Positions 8,300-18,490 of a DNA stretch of 54,195 nucleotides are shown here, in pieces. Position numbers and translations under genes: made by a program. Location of the stretch: contig PEAG01000015.1 of NCBI GenBank assembly GCA_002753505.1, positions 1-54,195 of the forward strand, given 5' to 3'. Below the pieces are notes generated by a model. It saw only the letters and a program-made list of their open reading frames with translations. It ran no database searches and was not told the origin of the DNA. Origin of the DNA: Magnetococcales bacterium HCHbin5 (GTDB lineage: Bacteria; Pseudomonadota; Magnetococcia; Magnetococcales; Magnetaquicoccaceae). The first letter of the stretch is position 1; each line of letters opens with the position of its first letter.

Positions 8300-10726
8300 C
8301 TACAGCCCAACCAGACTCACCCGGGGGAATCCACCTTCCCAGTCGCACAGATCCTGCATCAACACGGCGGCCTGGCCCATATCGCCAAACACCGCCCCGA
8401 CCGGAACGGCCGCATCCAACGCCGCCACGCACTCCAGGCTCCGTTCGCCATGGATCAACCGCACCGACTGGCCCGCCTGAACCTTTTGCCGCGCCGCATC
8501 CTGGGGGTTGATCCGCAAGCTTCCCACCGCCGCCGACCGCCCCTGCGCCAGCTGGCCCAGAATGGCAGAGTGGCGGGTGACCGCATCATCCTGGTAAAAG
8601 GTCGGTTCCAACACCAACACCAGCCCGGCCTCCTGACCGGCCACCGCCTGACCCGCCCCGGCCTCCAGCGGCAGACCCAGCGTCACCGGACTGTGGTCAC
8701 ACGCTGCCGAGAGTTCACCCGGCTCCAGGTCATCCAGGGCATAGCGATGATCGGCAGCGGCCATCCGGCTCCGCAACGCCTCCCGGGTGTTGTAGGAGAG
8801 CGGAGTGGCAAAGCGATCACTCAACGCCCGGAAAATACGCCAATCCTCCTTGGCCTGCACCGGTCCCATCACCGCCATGCTGCTGCGCTGGGCCCGCCCC
8901 TCCACATTGGTCAGGGTCACATCCCGCTCGGTGATGGCCAGTCCCGGCAACACCACATCGGCCTGCATCGCTGCCGGGGTCTGGTGCGCCCCCACATAAA
9001 CCACATAAGCTTTCGCCAACGCTGCCCGTCCCAACCGGGTATCCACCCCTTCCAGGGTCGGGTCACACCCCAACAGCAGCAACAGCTTGATCTCGCCGTC
9101 GGCCGCCGCCTGCAAAATTTGGCGAGCGTTGCGGCCACGCCGCTCCAGACGCTTATAGCCGGGGTCGCGATGGGGCACCACACCCATATCCTGCGCCGCC
9201 GCCCCATTCCCCCGACTCGCCAGCCGGTTGAAGCCGTTCCACTCGCTCCCCAAAGCCGACATCTTTTCCAACAGGGCAACCGCCAGACGGCGTATGGTCT
9301 CGGCCTGGGGATGGCTGACGGCATAGTCACCCAGCAGCAACAGCGGCCGCTTGGCCCCCTGCCAAGCCGCCACCAGCGCGGCAGCCTCCGGCGCGACGGC
9401 TCCGCCCTCCAGTGCCTGCAACATACCCTGCAAAAACGCCACCTCCGCACCGGGTTGCAGCACAATCTGGCTGAAGTTGGCCAGATTGGCCTTCAGCTGA
9501 CGCGGGTGGATGGCAAAAATGCGCGTCCCCGCCAGCGAGGCCTCCCGCAACCGCAGGTTGAGCAACGGCACCTCAAAACGGGGGTCCGCCCCGATCAGCA
9601 ACACCACATCCGCCTTGCCCAGGGCAGTCAGGGGGGTATTCATCAGCAGGTCGGCCCGGGTCAGAGGCTGCTCATCGCCGCTGAAATCCCGCTGCCGCAA
9701 CCGATGGTCCAGATCCGTCGTACCGACCACATGACGCAAAAAGTCCTGGAACGCAAAGAGCTCCTCCCCCCCCTGCACCCCATCCGAGGCCAGACCCGCA
9801 ATCTCTTCCGGCTTGAACCGCTTGATCAACTCTGCCGTCCGGTCCAGCGCGGCCGCCCACGACACCTCCTCCCGGGCATAGGTACTCTCCGAACGGACCA
9901 CCGGCTGCTCCAACCGGGCCTGGGCCAAGCCATCGTAGGCGAAACGGCCCTTGTCGCAGATCCAGGACTGGTTGATGTCGGCACAACGGCGCGCCATCAA
10001 ACGCTTGACCTGACCGTTCAGGTGGTCCACCCGCACGTGGCAACCGACCCCGCAATGGGCGCAGATCCCCTCGCTCTTTTTCAGCTCCCAGCCTCTGGCC
10101 TGGAAATGGAACGGCTTGTTGTTGAGAGCCCCCACCGGGCAGACCTCCGGCAGGTTGCCGGAGAGCTCCGAGGTGAGGGATTTTTCCACATAAGGCCCCA
10201 CCTGCATATGGTCGCCACGAAAAACCGCCCCCATCTCCGGCACGCCCGCGACCTCATCCGAAAAACGGATGCAGCGGGTGCAGTGGATACAGCGGCTCAT
10301 CTCGGTCTCCACCAGCGGTCCGAGATCATAATCGTGGGCATGACGCTTGAATTCGTGGTACCGACTGCGATCCGGGCCATATTTCATGGCCAAATCCTGC
10401 AAACTGCACTCTCCGCCCTGGTCGCAGACCGGACAATCCAACGGATGGTTGATGAGCAAAAACTCCATCACCGCCTTGCGGGCCTTCCGCACCATCTCGG
10501 AATCGGTTTTGACCACCATTCCATCGCTCACCGGCATGGCGCAGGAGATGACCGGCTTCGGCATCTTCTCCACTTCCACCAGGCACATCCGGCAGTTTCC
10601 GGCGATGGAAAGCTGCGGATGATAGCAAAAATGCGGAATATAAACGCCCAGCAACCGTGCCGCATCCATGATGGTGGCCCCCGGCTGAACACTGATTTCC
10701 TTCCCGTCGACAATCAGAGTAGGCAT
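8300..10726 (-). CDS. nuoG: NADH-quinone oxidoreductase subunit G
   Basis: Iron-sulfur subunit of the peripheral arm, about 808 residues. N-terminal 2Fe-2S domain (HFCYHPQLSIAGNCRMCLVE), a His/Cys-ligated 4Fe-4S site (CPVCDQGGECSLQ), and CIHCTRCIRF for the next cluster. It then shows CAHCGVGC followed 27 residues later by another Cys (SWICDKGRF), which is the complete ligand set of cluster N7, lost in many proteobacterial and mitochondrial homologues. The rest is the molybdopterin-oxidoreductase-like domain. ATG at 10726 precedes PTLIVDG; an upstream in-frame GTG at 10744 cannot be excluded. Confidence 0.95.
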   Translation of the reverse strand: MPTLIVDGKEISVQPGATIMDAARLLGVYIPHFCYHPQLSIAGNCRMCLVEVEKMPKPVISCAMPVSDGMVVKTDSEMVRKARKAVMEFLLINHPLDCPVCDQGGECSLQDLAMKYGPDRSRYHEFKRHAHDYDLGPLVETEMSRCIHCTRCIRFSDEVAGVPEMGAVFRGDHMQVGPYVEKSLTSELSGNLPEVCPVGALNNKPFHFQARGWELKKSEGICAHCGVGCHVRVDHLNGQVKRLMARRCADINQSWICDKGRFAYDGLAQARLEQPVVRSESTYAREEVSWAAALDRTAELIKRFKPEEIAGLASDGVQGGEELFAFQDFLRHVVGTTDLDHRLRQRDFSGDEQPLTRADLLMNTPLTALGKADVVLLIGADPRFEVPLLNLRLREASLAGTRIFAIHPRQLKANLANFSQIVLQPGAEVAFLQGMLQALEGGAVAPEAAALVAAWQGAKRPLLLLGDYAVSHPQAETIRRLAVALLEKMSALGSEWNGFNRLASRGNGAAAQDMGVVPHRDPGYKRLERRGRNARQILQAAADGEIKLLLLLGCDPTLEGVDTRLGRAALAKAYVVYVGAHQTPAAMQADVVLPGLAITERDVTLTNVEGRAQRSSMAVMGPVQAKEDWRIFRALSDRFATPLSYNTREALRSRMAAADHRYALDDLEPGELSAACDHSPVTLGLPLEAGAGQAVAGQEAGLVLVLEPTFYQDDAVTRHSAILGQLAQGRSAAVGSLRINPQDAARQKVQAGQSVRLIHGERSLECVAALDAAVPVGAVFGDMGQAAVLMQDLCDWEGGFPRVSLVGL

Positions 10727-10827
10727 CTTTTCGGCTTGCTCCACAATACCCGTACAATTTTTTTAAGCGCGTCCCCACTGACTAATGCAGACGCCCGGCA
10801 TATCTTTACCGCTGCCATCAGACCTTG

Positions 10828-12105
10828 TCAGGCCACCATACAGCGGCCATGGTCCACATGGTACTGAAACTCTTCTGGAAACGCCTTGATGGCACCCACC
10901 ACCGGCATGGCAGCCGCATCCCCCAGGGCGCAAATGGTCTTGCCCTGAATATTCTCGGAGATGCTCAGCAGCAGATCCATATCCCCCTGCACCCCCTTGC
11001 CCTGCTCAATCCGCTCCATCACCTGCGCCAACCAGCCGGTACCCTCCCGGCACGGCGAACACTGGCCGCAGGATTCGTGGCGATAAAAGCGGGAGAGACG
11101 GGCGATGGCCCGCACGATGCAGACCGAACGGTCCAGCACGATCACGGCCCCCGACCCCAGCATGCTTCCGGCCCGACTCAAGGCGTCATAGTCCATGGTC
11201 ACCGTCTCACAGACCGACTTGGTCAGCACCGGCGTGGAAGAGCCACCCGGAATCACCCCTTTCAGGTTGTCCCAGCCGCCCCGCACGCCCCCGGCATACT
11301 CCTCCAACAGCACCCGCATGGGCAGACCCAGCTCCACCTCATAGTTGCCCGGCTTGTTCACATGGCCAGAGACGGAAAAAAGCTTGGTCCCCGACGATTT
11401 GGGCACACCCAACTTGCCATACCAGGCTCCGCCGTTACTGATGATGGCGGGCACCGATGAGAGGGTCTCCACATTGTTGATCACGGTGGGGCCCCCATAC
11501 AGGCCGATATTGGCCGGAAACGGGGGTTTCAAACGGGGCTGACCCTTCTTGCCCTCCAGCGACTCGATCAGGCCGGTCTCTTCACCGCAGACATAGGCCC
11601 CGCCACCACGATGGATCGCCAACTGGAACCGCACCTCCCGGCCCATCACCCGATCCCCCAGGTAGCCCGCCGCATAGGCCTCGTCGATGGCCGCCTGCAC
11701 CCGCTCTGCCTCCCGGTAAAACTCACCCCGGATATAGATATAGCCCCGCTCCGCCTTGACCGCATAACCGGCAATGATCATTCCCTCGATCAGCAGGTGG
11801 GGATCATAGCGCAATATATCCCGGTCCTTGCAGGTGCCCGGCTCCCCTTCGTCGGCATTGCAGACCAGATATTTTGCCCGATCATCCTTGGGAATGAAAG
11901 ACCACTTGAGACCGGCCGGAAAGCCCGCGCCCCCACGCCCCCGGATACCGGACTGCTTCACCTCGTCGATGATGTCATCCCCCGTCAAGGTCAAAGCCTT
12001 TTCCAGTGCCTGGTAGCCGCCGTTGGCCTTGTAGACCGCCAGGGTGTGGCTGTTTTCCAGGTGGATGTTTTTATAGACAATTTTTGTCATGGCGGTTCCG
12101 CTCAT
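10828..12105 (-). CDS. nuoF: NADH-quinone oxidoreductase subunit F
   Basis: NADH- and FMN-binding subunit where electrons enter complex I. 425 residues. The nucleotide-binding loop is GRGGAGFPAGLKWSF (near residue 55), the FMN region reads CNADEGEPGTCKDR, and the N3 4Fe-4S cluster has ESCGQCSPCREG plus the later Cys in KTICALGDAA. ATG at 12105 lies 11 bp after the nuoE stop; a second ATG at 12090 (MTKIVYKN) is an alternative start. Confidence 0.96.
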   Translation of the reverse strand: MSGTAMTKIVYKNIHLENSHTLAVYKANGGYQALEKALTLTGDDIIDEVKQSGIRGRGGAGFPAGLKWSFIPKDDRAKYLVCNADEGEPGTCKDRDILRYDPHLLIEGMIIAGYAVKAERGYIYIRGEFYREAERVQAAIDEAYAAGYLGDRVMGREVRFQLAIHRGGGAYVCGEETGLIESLEGKKGQPRLKPPFPANIGLYGGPTVINNVETLSSVPAIISNGGAWYGKLGVPKSSGTKLFSVSGHVNKPGNYEVELGLPMRVLLEEYAGGVRGGWDNLKGVIPGGSSTPVLTKSVCETVTMDYDALSRAGSMLGSGAVIVLDRSVCIVRAIARLSRFYRHESCGQCSPCREGTGWLAQVMERIEQGKGVQGDMDLLLSISENIQGKTICALGDAAAMPVVGAIKAFPEEFQYHVDHGRCMVA

Positions 12106-12116
12106 CAGCTCATCTC

Positions 12117-12614
12117 TCAGGGCAACCGATCAATGATCTCCGACACCTGCGCCGGGGTCAAATTTTCATAGTAGTCATCGTTGATCTGCATCATCGGGGC
12201 ATTGACGCAGGCCCCCAGACACTCCACCTCGGTCAGGGTGAAGCGTCCGTCGCTGCTGGAGCCACCCAGGGGCAGCCGCAGCTTTTCCTGCAGAGCCTTG
12301 ACAATATCATCCGAGGCACAGAGCCAACAGGAAATATTGGTGCAGACCTGCACATGATATTTGCCCACCGGCTTGAGGTTGTACATGGTGTAGAAGGTTG
12401 CCACCTCATAGACCCGGATCGGCGGCATGCCCACGAAAGCGGCCACATAATCCAACGCCTCCTGGGAGAGCCAGCCACCAAACTCCCGCTGCGCCAAGTG
12501 GAGCAGCGGCATGACCGCAGAGTCGCGCCGATCCGCCGGATAGCGTTGAAAAATAAGCTCGGCCTGCTGCAACGCTGCCTCGGAAAATTGAAGTGTCTTT
12601 TGCAATTCGCTCAT
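12117..12614 (-). CDS. nuoE: NADH-quinone oxidoreductase subunit E
   Basis: Thioredoxin-fold 2Fe-2S subunit (cluster N1a) of the NADH dehydrogenase module. 165 residues. Ligands are visible as CTNISC (C-x4-C) and CLGAC (C-x3-C). Upstream helical motifs GGWLSQEALDYVA and VYEVATFYTMY are family hallmarks. Located between nuoD and nuoF, as in the canonical operon. Confidence 0.96.
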   Translation of the reverse strand: MSELQKTLQFSEAALQQAELIFQRYPADRRDSAVMPLLHLAQREFGGWLSQEALDYVAAFVGMPPIRVYEVATFYTMYNLKPVGKYHVQVCTNISCWLCASDDIVKALQEKLRLPLGGSSSDGRFTLTEVECLGACVNAPMMQINDDYYENLTPAQVSEIIDRLP

Positions 12615-12663
12615 GAGAGGTACATGCCCATCATCCAGTGGTCAATCATTATGCCAACAACCT

Positions 12664-13845
12664 TCATCGGTCAATCTCACCAAACACAATATCAATGCTG
12701 CCCACCAGCGTGGTCACATCGGCCAGCATGTGGCCCAGGGCCATCCGCTTGACCGCCTGCAGATGGTTGAAGCCGGCTGCCCGGATTTTGACCCGGTAGG
12801 GTTTGTTGCCCCCCTGGGAGATCAGGTAGACCCCCAGCTCCCCTTTTGGCGATTCGGTGGCGGCGTAGACCTCTCCCGCCGGAACGGTAAACCCTTCGGA
12901 AAAAAGCTTGAAGTGGTGGATCAACGACTCCATTCCCTGCTTCATCTCTTTGCGGTAGGGGGTCGAAATTTTATAGTCCTCATAACGCACCGGGCCCGGC
13001 TGCATCTGCTGCAGACACTGCTGGATGATCCGGGTACTCTGCCGCAACTCATGCACCCGTACCAGATAGCGGTCATAGCTGTCGCCGTTCTTGCCCACCG
13101 GAATGTCAAACTCCAGGCGGTCATAGGCATCATAGGGTTCCGCCTTGCGCAGATCCCAGGCCACCCCGGAACCGCGCAGCATCGGTCCGGTAAAGCCCAT
13201 GTCCAGGGCCTCTGCCGCACTCACCACCCCGATATCCACCAGCCGCTGCTTCCAGATCCGGTTGCCGGTCAGCAGGGTTTCGTATTCATCAATTTTGCTG
13301 GGGAAGGAGTCGACAAAGCCCTGAATCCGCTCCGCCAGCCCCTCCGGAAAATCCTTGGCCACTCCACCTGGGCGAAAATAGGCGGCATGGATCCGGGCTC
13401 CGGAGACCGCCTCATACATATCGATAATCTCTTCCCGCTCCCGGAAGGCATAGATGAACATGGTCATGGCACCCACATCCAGGCCGTGGGCCGCCAGGAA
13501 GAGCAGGTGGTTCAGTATGCGGGTCAACTCGGAAAAGATCACCCGGATATACTGGGCCCGTTCCGGCGGGGTGATGCCCAACATGCGCTCCACCGCCAGT
13601 ACCCAGGAGTGCTCCTCCGAGATCATGGACATATAGTCGAGGCGATCAAAGTAGGGCAGGCCCTGCAGATAGCTCTTGTGTTCCAGCAACTTTTCGGTGC
13701 CCCGGTGGAGAAAGCCAATGTGGGGGTCAGCCCGCACCACCACCTCACCATCCAGATCCAGCAGCAGCCGCAGCACCCCATGGGCGGCCGGGTGCTGGGG
13801 ACCAAAGTTAACGGTATAGGTTTGAAATTCCGTCTGTTCAGCCAT
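12664..13845 (-). CDS. nuoD: NADH-quinone oxidoreductase subunit D
   Basis: 49-kDa-type subunit that, with NuoB, forms the quinone-reduction site. Starting at ATG 13845 (393 residues), preceded by AGAGGGTGG; a GTG three codons upstream is less likely. The start region [21 protein letters not shown] contains the conserved HPAAHG histidines, and [22 protein letters not shown] and the C-terminal FGEIDR are typical. Encoded separately from nuoC here, not fused as in Escherichia coli. Confidence 0.96.
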   Translation of the reverse strand: MAEQTEFQTYTVNFGPQHPAAHGVLRLLLDLDGEVVVRADPHIGFLHRGTEKLLEHKSYLQGLPYFDRLDYMSMISEEHSWVLAVERMLGITPPERAQYIRVIFSELTRILNHLLFLAAHGLDVGAMTMFIYAFREREEIIDMYEAVSGARIHAAYFRPGGVAKDFPEGLAERIQGFVDSFPSKIDEYETLLTGNRIWKQRLVDIGVVSAAEALDMGFTGPMLRGSGVAWDLRKAEPYDAYDRLEFDIPVGKNGDSYDRYLVRVHELRQSTRIIQQCLQQMQPGPVRYEDYKISTPYRKEMKQGMESLIHHFKLFSEGFTVPAGEVYAATESPKGELGVYLISQGGNKPYRVKIRAAGFNHLQAVKRMALGHMLADVTTLVGSIDIVFGEIDR

Positions 13846-13857
13846 CGAAACCACCCT

Positions 13858-14412
13858 CTACGACAGGTTAGCTTGGTAAGGTTCCCGATCGGGATGGACC
13901 ATCTGGATCGGCTGACGTACGACACGTCCCTGGGTCGGGTCATAGCGCACTTCGATCAAGCCATTCAGCGGAAAATCCTTGCGCAGCGGAAAGCCTTCAA
14001 AGTCATAGTCGGTCAGCAGACGGCGCAGATCCGGATGGCCGGAAAAGAGGATGCCAAACATTTCGTAGGCCTCCCGCTCATACCAGTCGGCGCACCACCA
14101 GAGGGGCGTCACCGAGGGAACCGGCATCCCCTCCTCCAACGCCACCTTGACCCGCAGGCGGTGATGTTTGTGGACGGAGAGCAGTTGATAGACCAGCTCC
14201 AGCGGCTGTTTCCGGTTGGGGTAGTGTACCCCGGCCAGATCCATCATCTGGGTAAAGTTAAACTCCGGGTCATCGCGCAACTGGCCCATGGTAGCCAGCA
14301 GGTTGGCCGGGGTCAGTCGCAAAATCAGAGCATCCGCCAGGCGCACCCGCTCCAGGTCGGGGAAGCGGCTGGCGACAAGCTGCTCCAAATGGTCCAGTTT
14401 ATCCTTGGTCAC
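13858..14412 (-). CDS. nuoC: NADH-quinone oxidoreductase subunit C
   Basis: 30-kDa-type subunit of the peripheral arm. The GTG at 14412 overlaps the nuoB stop as GTGA (4-bp overlap), which I take as the real start and gives 184 residues; a longer frame would overlap nuoB by 46 bp. The signature region is [20 protein letters not shown], followed by [17 protein letters not shown]. Ends 12 bp before the nuoD start. Confidence 0.94.
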   Translation of the reverse strand: MTKDKLDHLEQLVASRFPDLERVRLADALILRLTPANLLATMGQLRDDPEFNFTQMMDLAGVHYPNRKQPLELVYQLLSVHKHHRLRVKVALEEGMPVPSVTPLWWCADWYEREAYEMFGILFSGHPDLRRLLTDYDFEGFPLRKDFPLNGLIEVRYDPTQGRVVRQPIQMVHPDREPYQANLS

Positions 14413-14945
14413 ACCTTCACTCCCCTGCTCTGGGTCACGCCGGACGCACCCCAACCGCTGTAGAGGGTGTTGGTGCGATGAATCTTTTTATGCAACTGCA
14501 GTATGCCATACAGAAAGGCTTCGGCGGTGGGAGGGCAACCGGGAATAAAAATGTCCACCGGTACGATGGTGTCACAGCCCCGCACAACCGAATAGCCATG
14601 GTGGTAGTAGCCACCCCCATTGGCACACGAGCCCATGGAGATCACCCAACGGGGTTCCGGCATCTGGTCGTAGAGCTTGCGCAGGGCCGGAGCCATCTTG
14701 TTGGTCAAGGTACCCGCCACGATCATCACATCCGATTGGCGGGGCGAACCCCGGAAGACGATACCGAAACGGTCCAGATCGTAGCGACTGGCCCCGGCCT
14801 GCATCATCTCCACCGCGCAACAGGCCAAGCCGAAGGTCATGGGCCACATGGAGCAGGTGCGGGCCCAGTTGACCAGCTTGTCCGCCGAAGCCAACATGAA
14901 GCCCCGATCAGCCACCCCCTGCTGAACTTCCTCGATCACTCCCAT
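14409..14945 (-). CDS. nuoB: NADH-quinone oxidoreductase subunit B
   Basis: Subunit holding cluster N2, the last electron carrier before quinone. 178 residues from ATG 14945 (MGVIEEV). Ligand motifs are [10 protein letters not shown] (tandem cysteines), [10 protein letters not shown] and [10 protein letters not shown], together complete. The start overlaps the nuoA stop by 10 bp and the stop overlaps the nuoC start, so nuoA-B-C are translationally coupled. Confidence 0.96.
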   Translation of the reverse strand: MGVIEEVQQGVADRGFMLASADKLVNWARTCSMWPMTFGLACCAVEMMQAGASRYDLDRFGIVFRGSPRQSDVMIVAGTLTNKMAPALRKLYDQMPEPRWVISMGSCANGGGYYHHGYSVVRGCDTIVPVDIFIPGCPPTAEAFLYGILQLHKKIHRTNTLYSGWGASGVTQSRGVKV

Positions 14946-15292
14946 TCCAGTGCTCCCTTTTTCCAAATGTATGCATAACCCACCAGCAGCACGAACAGGA
15001 AGAGCAGCATTTCCACAAAACCCACCCAGCCAATATCCTTGAAGGCCACCGCCCACGGGAACAAAAACGCGGCCTCAATGTCAAAGACCACGAAAAGGAT
15101 GCTGAGGAGATAAAACCGCACATCAAACGGCAGCCGGACCCGGCTCAGCGGCGCGAAGCCGCACTCATATTGGGAGCTTTTTTCTGCATATGGACGCCGC
15201 GGCCCCACCAGAAAGGAGCCACCCATCATGACGATGGCAGTCCCCAGTGCCACAGCCAGCAGGAGCAGAATGGGAAAATAATTTTCAAGCAT
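14936..15292 (-). CDS. nuoA: NADH-quinone oxidoreductase subunit A
   Basis: First gene of the nuo operon; three-helix membrane subunit near the quinone site. 118 residues, normal size. The conserved loop [20 protein letters not shown] contains the Cys of the active/deactive switch region, followed by [16 protein letters not shown]. The 300-bp region upstream, shared with divergent cheA, must hold the operon promoter. Confidence 0.96.
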   Translation of the reverse strand: MLENYFPILLLLAVALGTAIVMMGGSFLVGPRRPYAEKSSQYECGFAPLSRVRLPFDVRFYLLSILFVVFDIEAAFLFPWAVAFKDIGWVGFVEMLLFLFVLLVGYAYIWKKGALEWE

Positions 15293-15367
15293 GGCGCAAA
15301 AACCACCTCACAGATGAAGAGCCCTGGCAGAGTTCCAGCCAACACAGTCGAAGTGTTTAGCAGTTTA

Positions 15368-15401
15368 CACTCGCCACGTCAACCGTGGCGTGTGATTTTT
15401 T
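15368..15401 (+). promoter_or_regulatory. Palindromic hairpin in the nuoA-cheA intergenic region
   Basis: CGCCACG-TCAAC-CGTGGCG (15372-15390) is a perfect 7-bp inverted repeat, extended by CAC/GTG around a T-T mismatch, and is followed on the plus strand by six T. It could be a plus-strand terminator shielding nuo from antisense transcription, or an operator within the nuoA promoter region. The rest of 15293-15593 is AT-rich (about 15395-15450) with no other gene; TTGACG-17-TAAACA on the minus strand is a weak promoter candidate. Confidence 0.4.
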
Positions 15402-15593
15402 GTCAAATTTTTTTATAAAATTTACTTTACAATCAAAGAATTTATTAATGACTTGCCAATTGCGCAGCGAATGCTTTACAGTTGGCTTCGATAAGGGTGG
15501 TTTGACGCGCTTTGACAGCCGAGTGACCACCGGACACCGACGATCAAAACCTGGTGCATCCCGCACAGGCCCCGCGACGAGGTAGCCCCTGAG

Positions 15594-17831
15594 ATGGGAG
15601 CAGAAACAGAAGAGGATCCCTATTTCCAATCCTATGTGCAAAATTTTTTGCTCAGTGCGCAGGAGATTGTCCAGACCCTGGAACAGGATATTCTGGCACT
15701 GGAGGCGGCTCCTGGTGATACCGGACGGGTGCATGCCGTTTTTCGTGCCTTTCACACCCTGAAGGGGGGGGCGCGGGGGGCAAAATGGGAAGAGCTGGCC
15801 GATTTTGCCCACCGGATTGAGACGTTGCTCTCCCGGCTGCGGGATGGGGAGTTGCAGATTTCTGCGGATTTGGTCGCTCTGTTGCTGCGTGGGGTGGACA
15901 TGCTGCCCCTCTTTCTGGCAGCGGCTCAGGGGGGGGCTGCACCGGACCCGGCTGAGATAGCCGCCATCCTGGCGGAGCTGGAGCCATTCATCCGGGTCGA
16001 TCAGACCACCGAGCAACGGGAGACCCGGGAGGCCATTCGCTCCATTCGGAACTCCCTGGGCGACGATTTGCCCCTTTTTGTCCAGCAACCCGATGGCGAG
16101 TGGGTGGGGGACTGCTACCGGGGGTTTGATATTATTCAACTGGCGGCCGGTGCGGCCGGTTTGCAGGTTCTGGCCGACTATGCCACCCAGGTGGCGGATC
16201 TGCTGATTCCGATTGAAAATGGCAGCCGGGAGATTACGGTAGCGTTGGCCCCGGTGCTGGAAGAGGTGCTGGCGGTGCTGGAGCTGTTGGTGGATACGGT
16301 CACGCCCCCCACCCCGGCCTGCAACCAGCGTATCAACCGGGCTCTGGCAGCGTTGCGCAGTTATCCCGATCCATTGCCAGCAGAGCCCCCAGCACCGGAA
16401 CCGCAGCTGGGAGCCCGTCCGTTGGGTGAAATACTGCTCGAACAGCAACTGGTCAGTGAACAGGATTTGCTGGAGGGGCTGAACAAGCAGAGGTTCCTGG
16501 GGGATATTCTGGTTCAGGATGGCAAGCTTTCCGAGGCAAACCGGGATCATGCGCTCTCCATTCAGGCCCAGCAACTGGAGCAGTCGATCCGGGATGCAGC
16601 GGTCACGATTCGGGTCGATGTCACCAAACTGAATCGTCTGCTCAATCTGGTGGGGGCGTTGGGCCATTTCCATGGCAACCTGGACCAGGCCCTGGCCAAC
16701 ATGGAACAACTGCTGGAACAGCTGTCCATGGCTGGAAACAGCACGTCGATCAAAAATGTCGGTCATGCACTGGTGGCGAACCACACGGCACTGTTGGAGA
16801 TTGCCCATCAGGGAGAGCTGCTGACCCGCACCCTGCAGGCCCATGCGGTCACGTTGCGGATGATTCCCATTGGTGGTTTGCTGCACTCATTTCAGCGGTT
16901 GATTCGGGATGCCGCCCGCCAGACCGGCAAACTGGTGCGACTGGAAATCAGGGGGGCAGAGACAGAGGTCGATAAAAATATTGTCGAAAAGCTGAGCGAC
17001 CCCTTCAAGCATCTGCTCCGCAACGCCATTGATCACGGCATTGAAAAACCGGAGCAACGTCAGGCAGAGGGCAAGCCCCCTTTTGGCACCCTGTTGCTGC
17101 ATGCCTTTCATCAAGGGGGTCAGGTTTGCATTGATATCCAGGATGATGGCCATGGGATTGAGTTGCCCAGGGTGCTGGAGAAGGCCAGACAGAAGGGGTG
17201 GGTCAAGGCGGATGAGACGCTTTCCGAGGCGGCGGTGTTGGCACTGCTGTTTCGGCCTGGACTGTCCACCGCCAACGAGGTCACGGAGCTTTCGGGCCGT
17301 GGGGTGGGGCTGGATGTGGTGCAGCAGGAGATTGCCGCCTTGCATGGCACGATCAGGATTCGCCAACAGTTGGGCCAAGGCACCCGTTTTCGCATTCAAC
17401 TGCCGTTGACCCTGGCCATTGTGGATGGTGTCATTGTCCGGGTTGGTCAGCAGTCGTTTATTGTACCCACCCTCTCCATTCTGGAGTCGTTCCGGGCCGA
17501 CCCCATCCTCTGGCAGACAACCGAAGGAGAGTTGGCGGAGGATCGCCTGCCGTGGCGTGGAGAGCTGTTGCCGTTGCTGCATTTGGGCCGTCTGTTGGGA
17601 ATCGAGCATGCGCGAGAACCGCAGGGGACGGCCACCATCCTGGTGGTGAGCGAGGCGGGGCGCAGTGCCGGGCTGTTGGTGGATGAGACCCTGGAGCAGA
17701 AGCAACTGCTGATCAAGAATCTGGAGGAGCATTTTTATCCGGTGCCGGGTATCATGGGGGCGTCGGTGCTGGATGACGGTCGGGTAATACTGATTTTGGA
17801 TATGGCGTGGCTGCTGCGGCAGGCCGGGTGA
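15594..17831 (+). CDS. cheA: Chemotaxis histidine kinase CheA
   Basis: Cytoplasmic two-component kinase that reads receptor state through CheW and phosphorylates a response regulator. 745 residues. The Hpt domain carries the phosphorylatable histidine His54 in FHTLKGG. A helical linker follows; residues about 275-325 hold a LGEILLEQ/LGDILVQ segment like type II secretion N-terminal modules. Then a dimerisation region, an ATPase domain (NAIDHGIE about 475, DDGHGIE about 515, GRGVGLDVV about 568), and a C-terminal CheW-like domain (LTLAIVDGVIV). No CheY-binding P2 domain is obvious. First of three genes with cheW and an MCP. Confidence 0.9.
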   Translation: MGAETEEDPYFQSYVQNFLLSAQEIVQTLEQDILALEAAPGDTGRVHAVFRAFHTLKGGARGAKWEELADFAHRIETLLSRLRDGELQISADLVALLLRGVDMLPLFLAAAQGGAAPDPAEIAAILAELEPFIRVDQTTEQRETREAIRSIRNSLGDDLPLFVQQPDGEWVGDCYRGFDIIQLAAGAAGLQVLADYATQVADLLIPIENGSREITVALAPVLEEVLAVLELLVDTVTPPTPACNQRINRALAALRSYPDPLPAEPPAPEPQLGARPLGEILLEQQLVSEQDLLEGLNKQRFLGDILVQDGKLSEANRDHALSIQAQQLEQSIRDAAVTIRVDVTKLNRLLNLVGALGHFHGNLDQALANMEQLLEQLSMAGNSTSIKNVGHALVANHTALLEIAHQGELLTRTLQAHAVTLRMIPIGGLLHSFQRLIRDAARQTGKLVRLEIRGAETEVDKNIVEKLSDPFKHLLRNAIDHGIEKPEQRQAEGKPPFGTLLLHAFHQGGQVCIDIQDDGHGIELPRVLEKARQKGWVKADETLSEAAVLALLFRPGLSTANEVTELSGRGVGLDVVQQEIAALHGTIRIRQQLGQGTRFRIQLPLTLAIVDGVIVRVGQQSFIVPTLSILESFRADPILWQTTEGELAEDRLPWRGELLPLLHLGRLLGIEHAREPQGTATILVVSEAGRSAGLLVDETLEQKQLLIKNLEEHFYPVPGIMGASVLDDGRVILILDMAWLLRQAG

Positions 17832-17866
17832 GCGAAACCCGGTTGATTTGCGTAATGGGCATCTGA

Positions 17867-18475
17867 ATGACACTGAGCGAATGGAATCTTTTTGACGACG
17901 AGGAGGAGGCTCGACGCTGGGTGAGTCAGCAGATGCTTGCGCCCAGTGCCGACAGTCGGCAGTGGCTGGTCTGCCTGCTGGGTGACCGGGCCTATGGGAT
18001 TGCGATCCACCATGTGGTGCAGATGGTACGGTGCAATCGTGTCACGCCGATACCCCAGCTGCCCCCTTTTCTGGCTGGTCTGTTCAACCTGGAGGGTGAG
18101 GTGATTCCGGTGGTGGATTTGCGGCTGCGGCTGGAGTTGCCGGCGGGCGCACCGGGTGACCGCACGATTCTGGTCGTTGTTCGTGTGGCGCATCCCGTTG
18201 ACATGGGGCAACCGGCCCCGACAATGGTTGGCAAACAGCTTGGTCTGATGGTGGATGCGGTACTTGATCTGCCATTCATCGCGGAAGGGGATATCCAGCC
18301 CTCACCCCCCACGACCAGCCAAGGCAGTATCGTTGATGAGCGTCCGGTGCGGCTGGGAGTGGTCCGACAGTCGGGCAGGGAGATCACACTGCTCGATGTG
18401 GAGGTTTTACTCTCCCGGGAGGAGATGCTGGCCGCTATTGCGGGTTCGACCGTTACTGGATTATTCCATGCCTGA
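17867..18475 (+). CDS. cheW: Chemotaxis coupling protein CheW
   Basis: Adaptor joining MCPs to CheA. 202 residues with a 30-residue N-terminal extension before the CheW domain. Characteristic pieces are YGIAIHHVVQMVR, PQLPPFLAGLFNLEGEVIPV and VDLRLRLELP, then GLMVDAVLDLPFI. Lies 35 bp after cheA and 15 bp before the receptor gene. The insertion PSPPTTSQGSIVDE near residue 145 is longer than usual. Confidence 0.88.
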   Translation: MTLSEWNLFDDEEEARRWVSQQMLAPSADSRQWLVCLLGDRAYGIAIHHVVQMVRCNRVTPIPQLPPFLAGLFNLEGEVIPVVDLRLRLELPAGAPGDRTILVVVRVAHPVDMGQPAPTMVGKQLGLMVDAVLDLPFIAEGDIQPSPPTTSQGSIVDERPVRLGVVRQSGREITLLDVEVLLSREEMLAAIAGSTVTGLFHA

Positions 18476-18490
18476 TTGGGGATTTTGTCG

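Noticed and set aside
15357-16886. 509-codon minus-strand frame opposite cheA
   Set aside because: Gln/Pro-rich antisense of a recognisable CheA.
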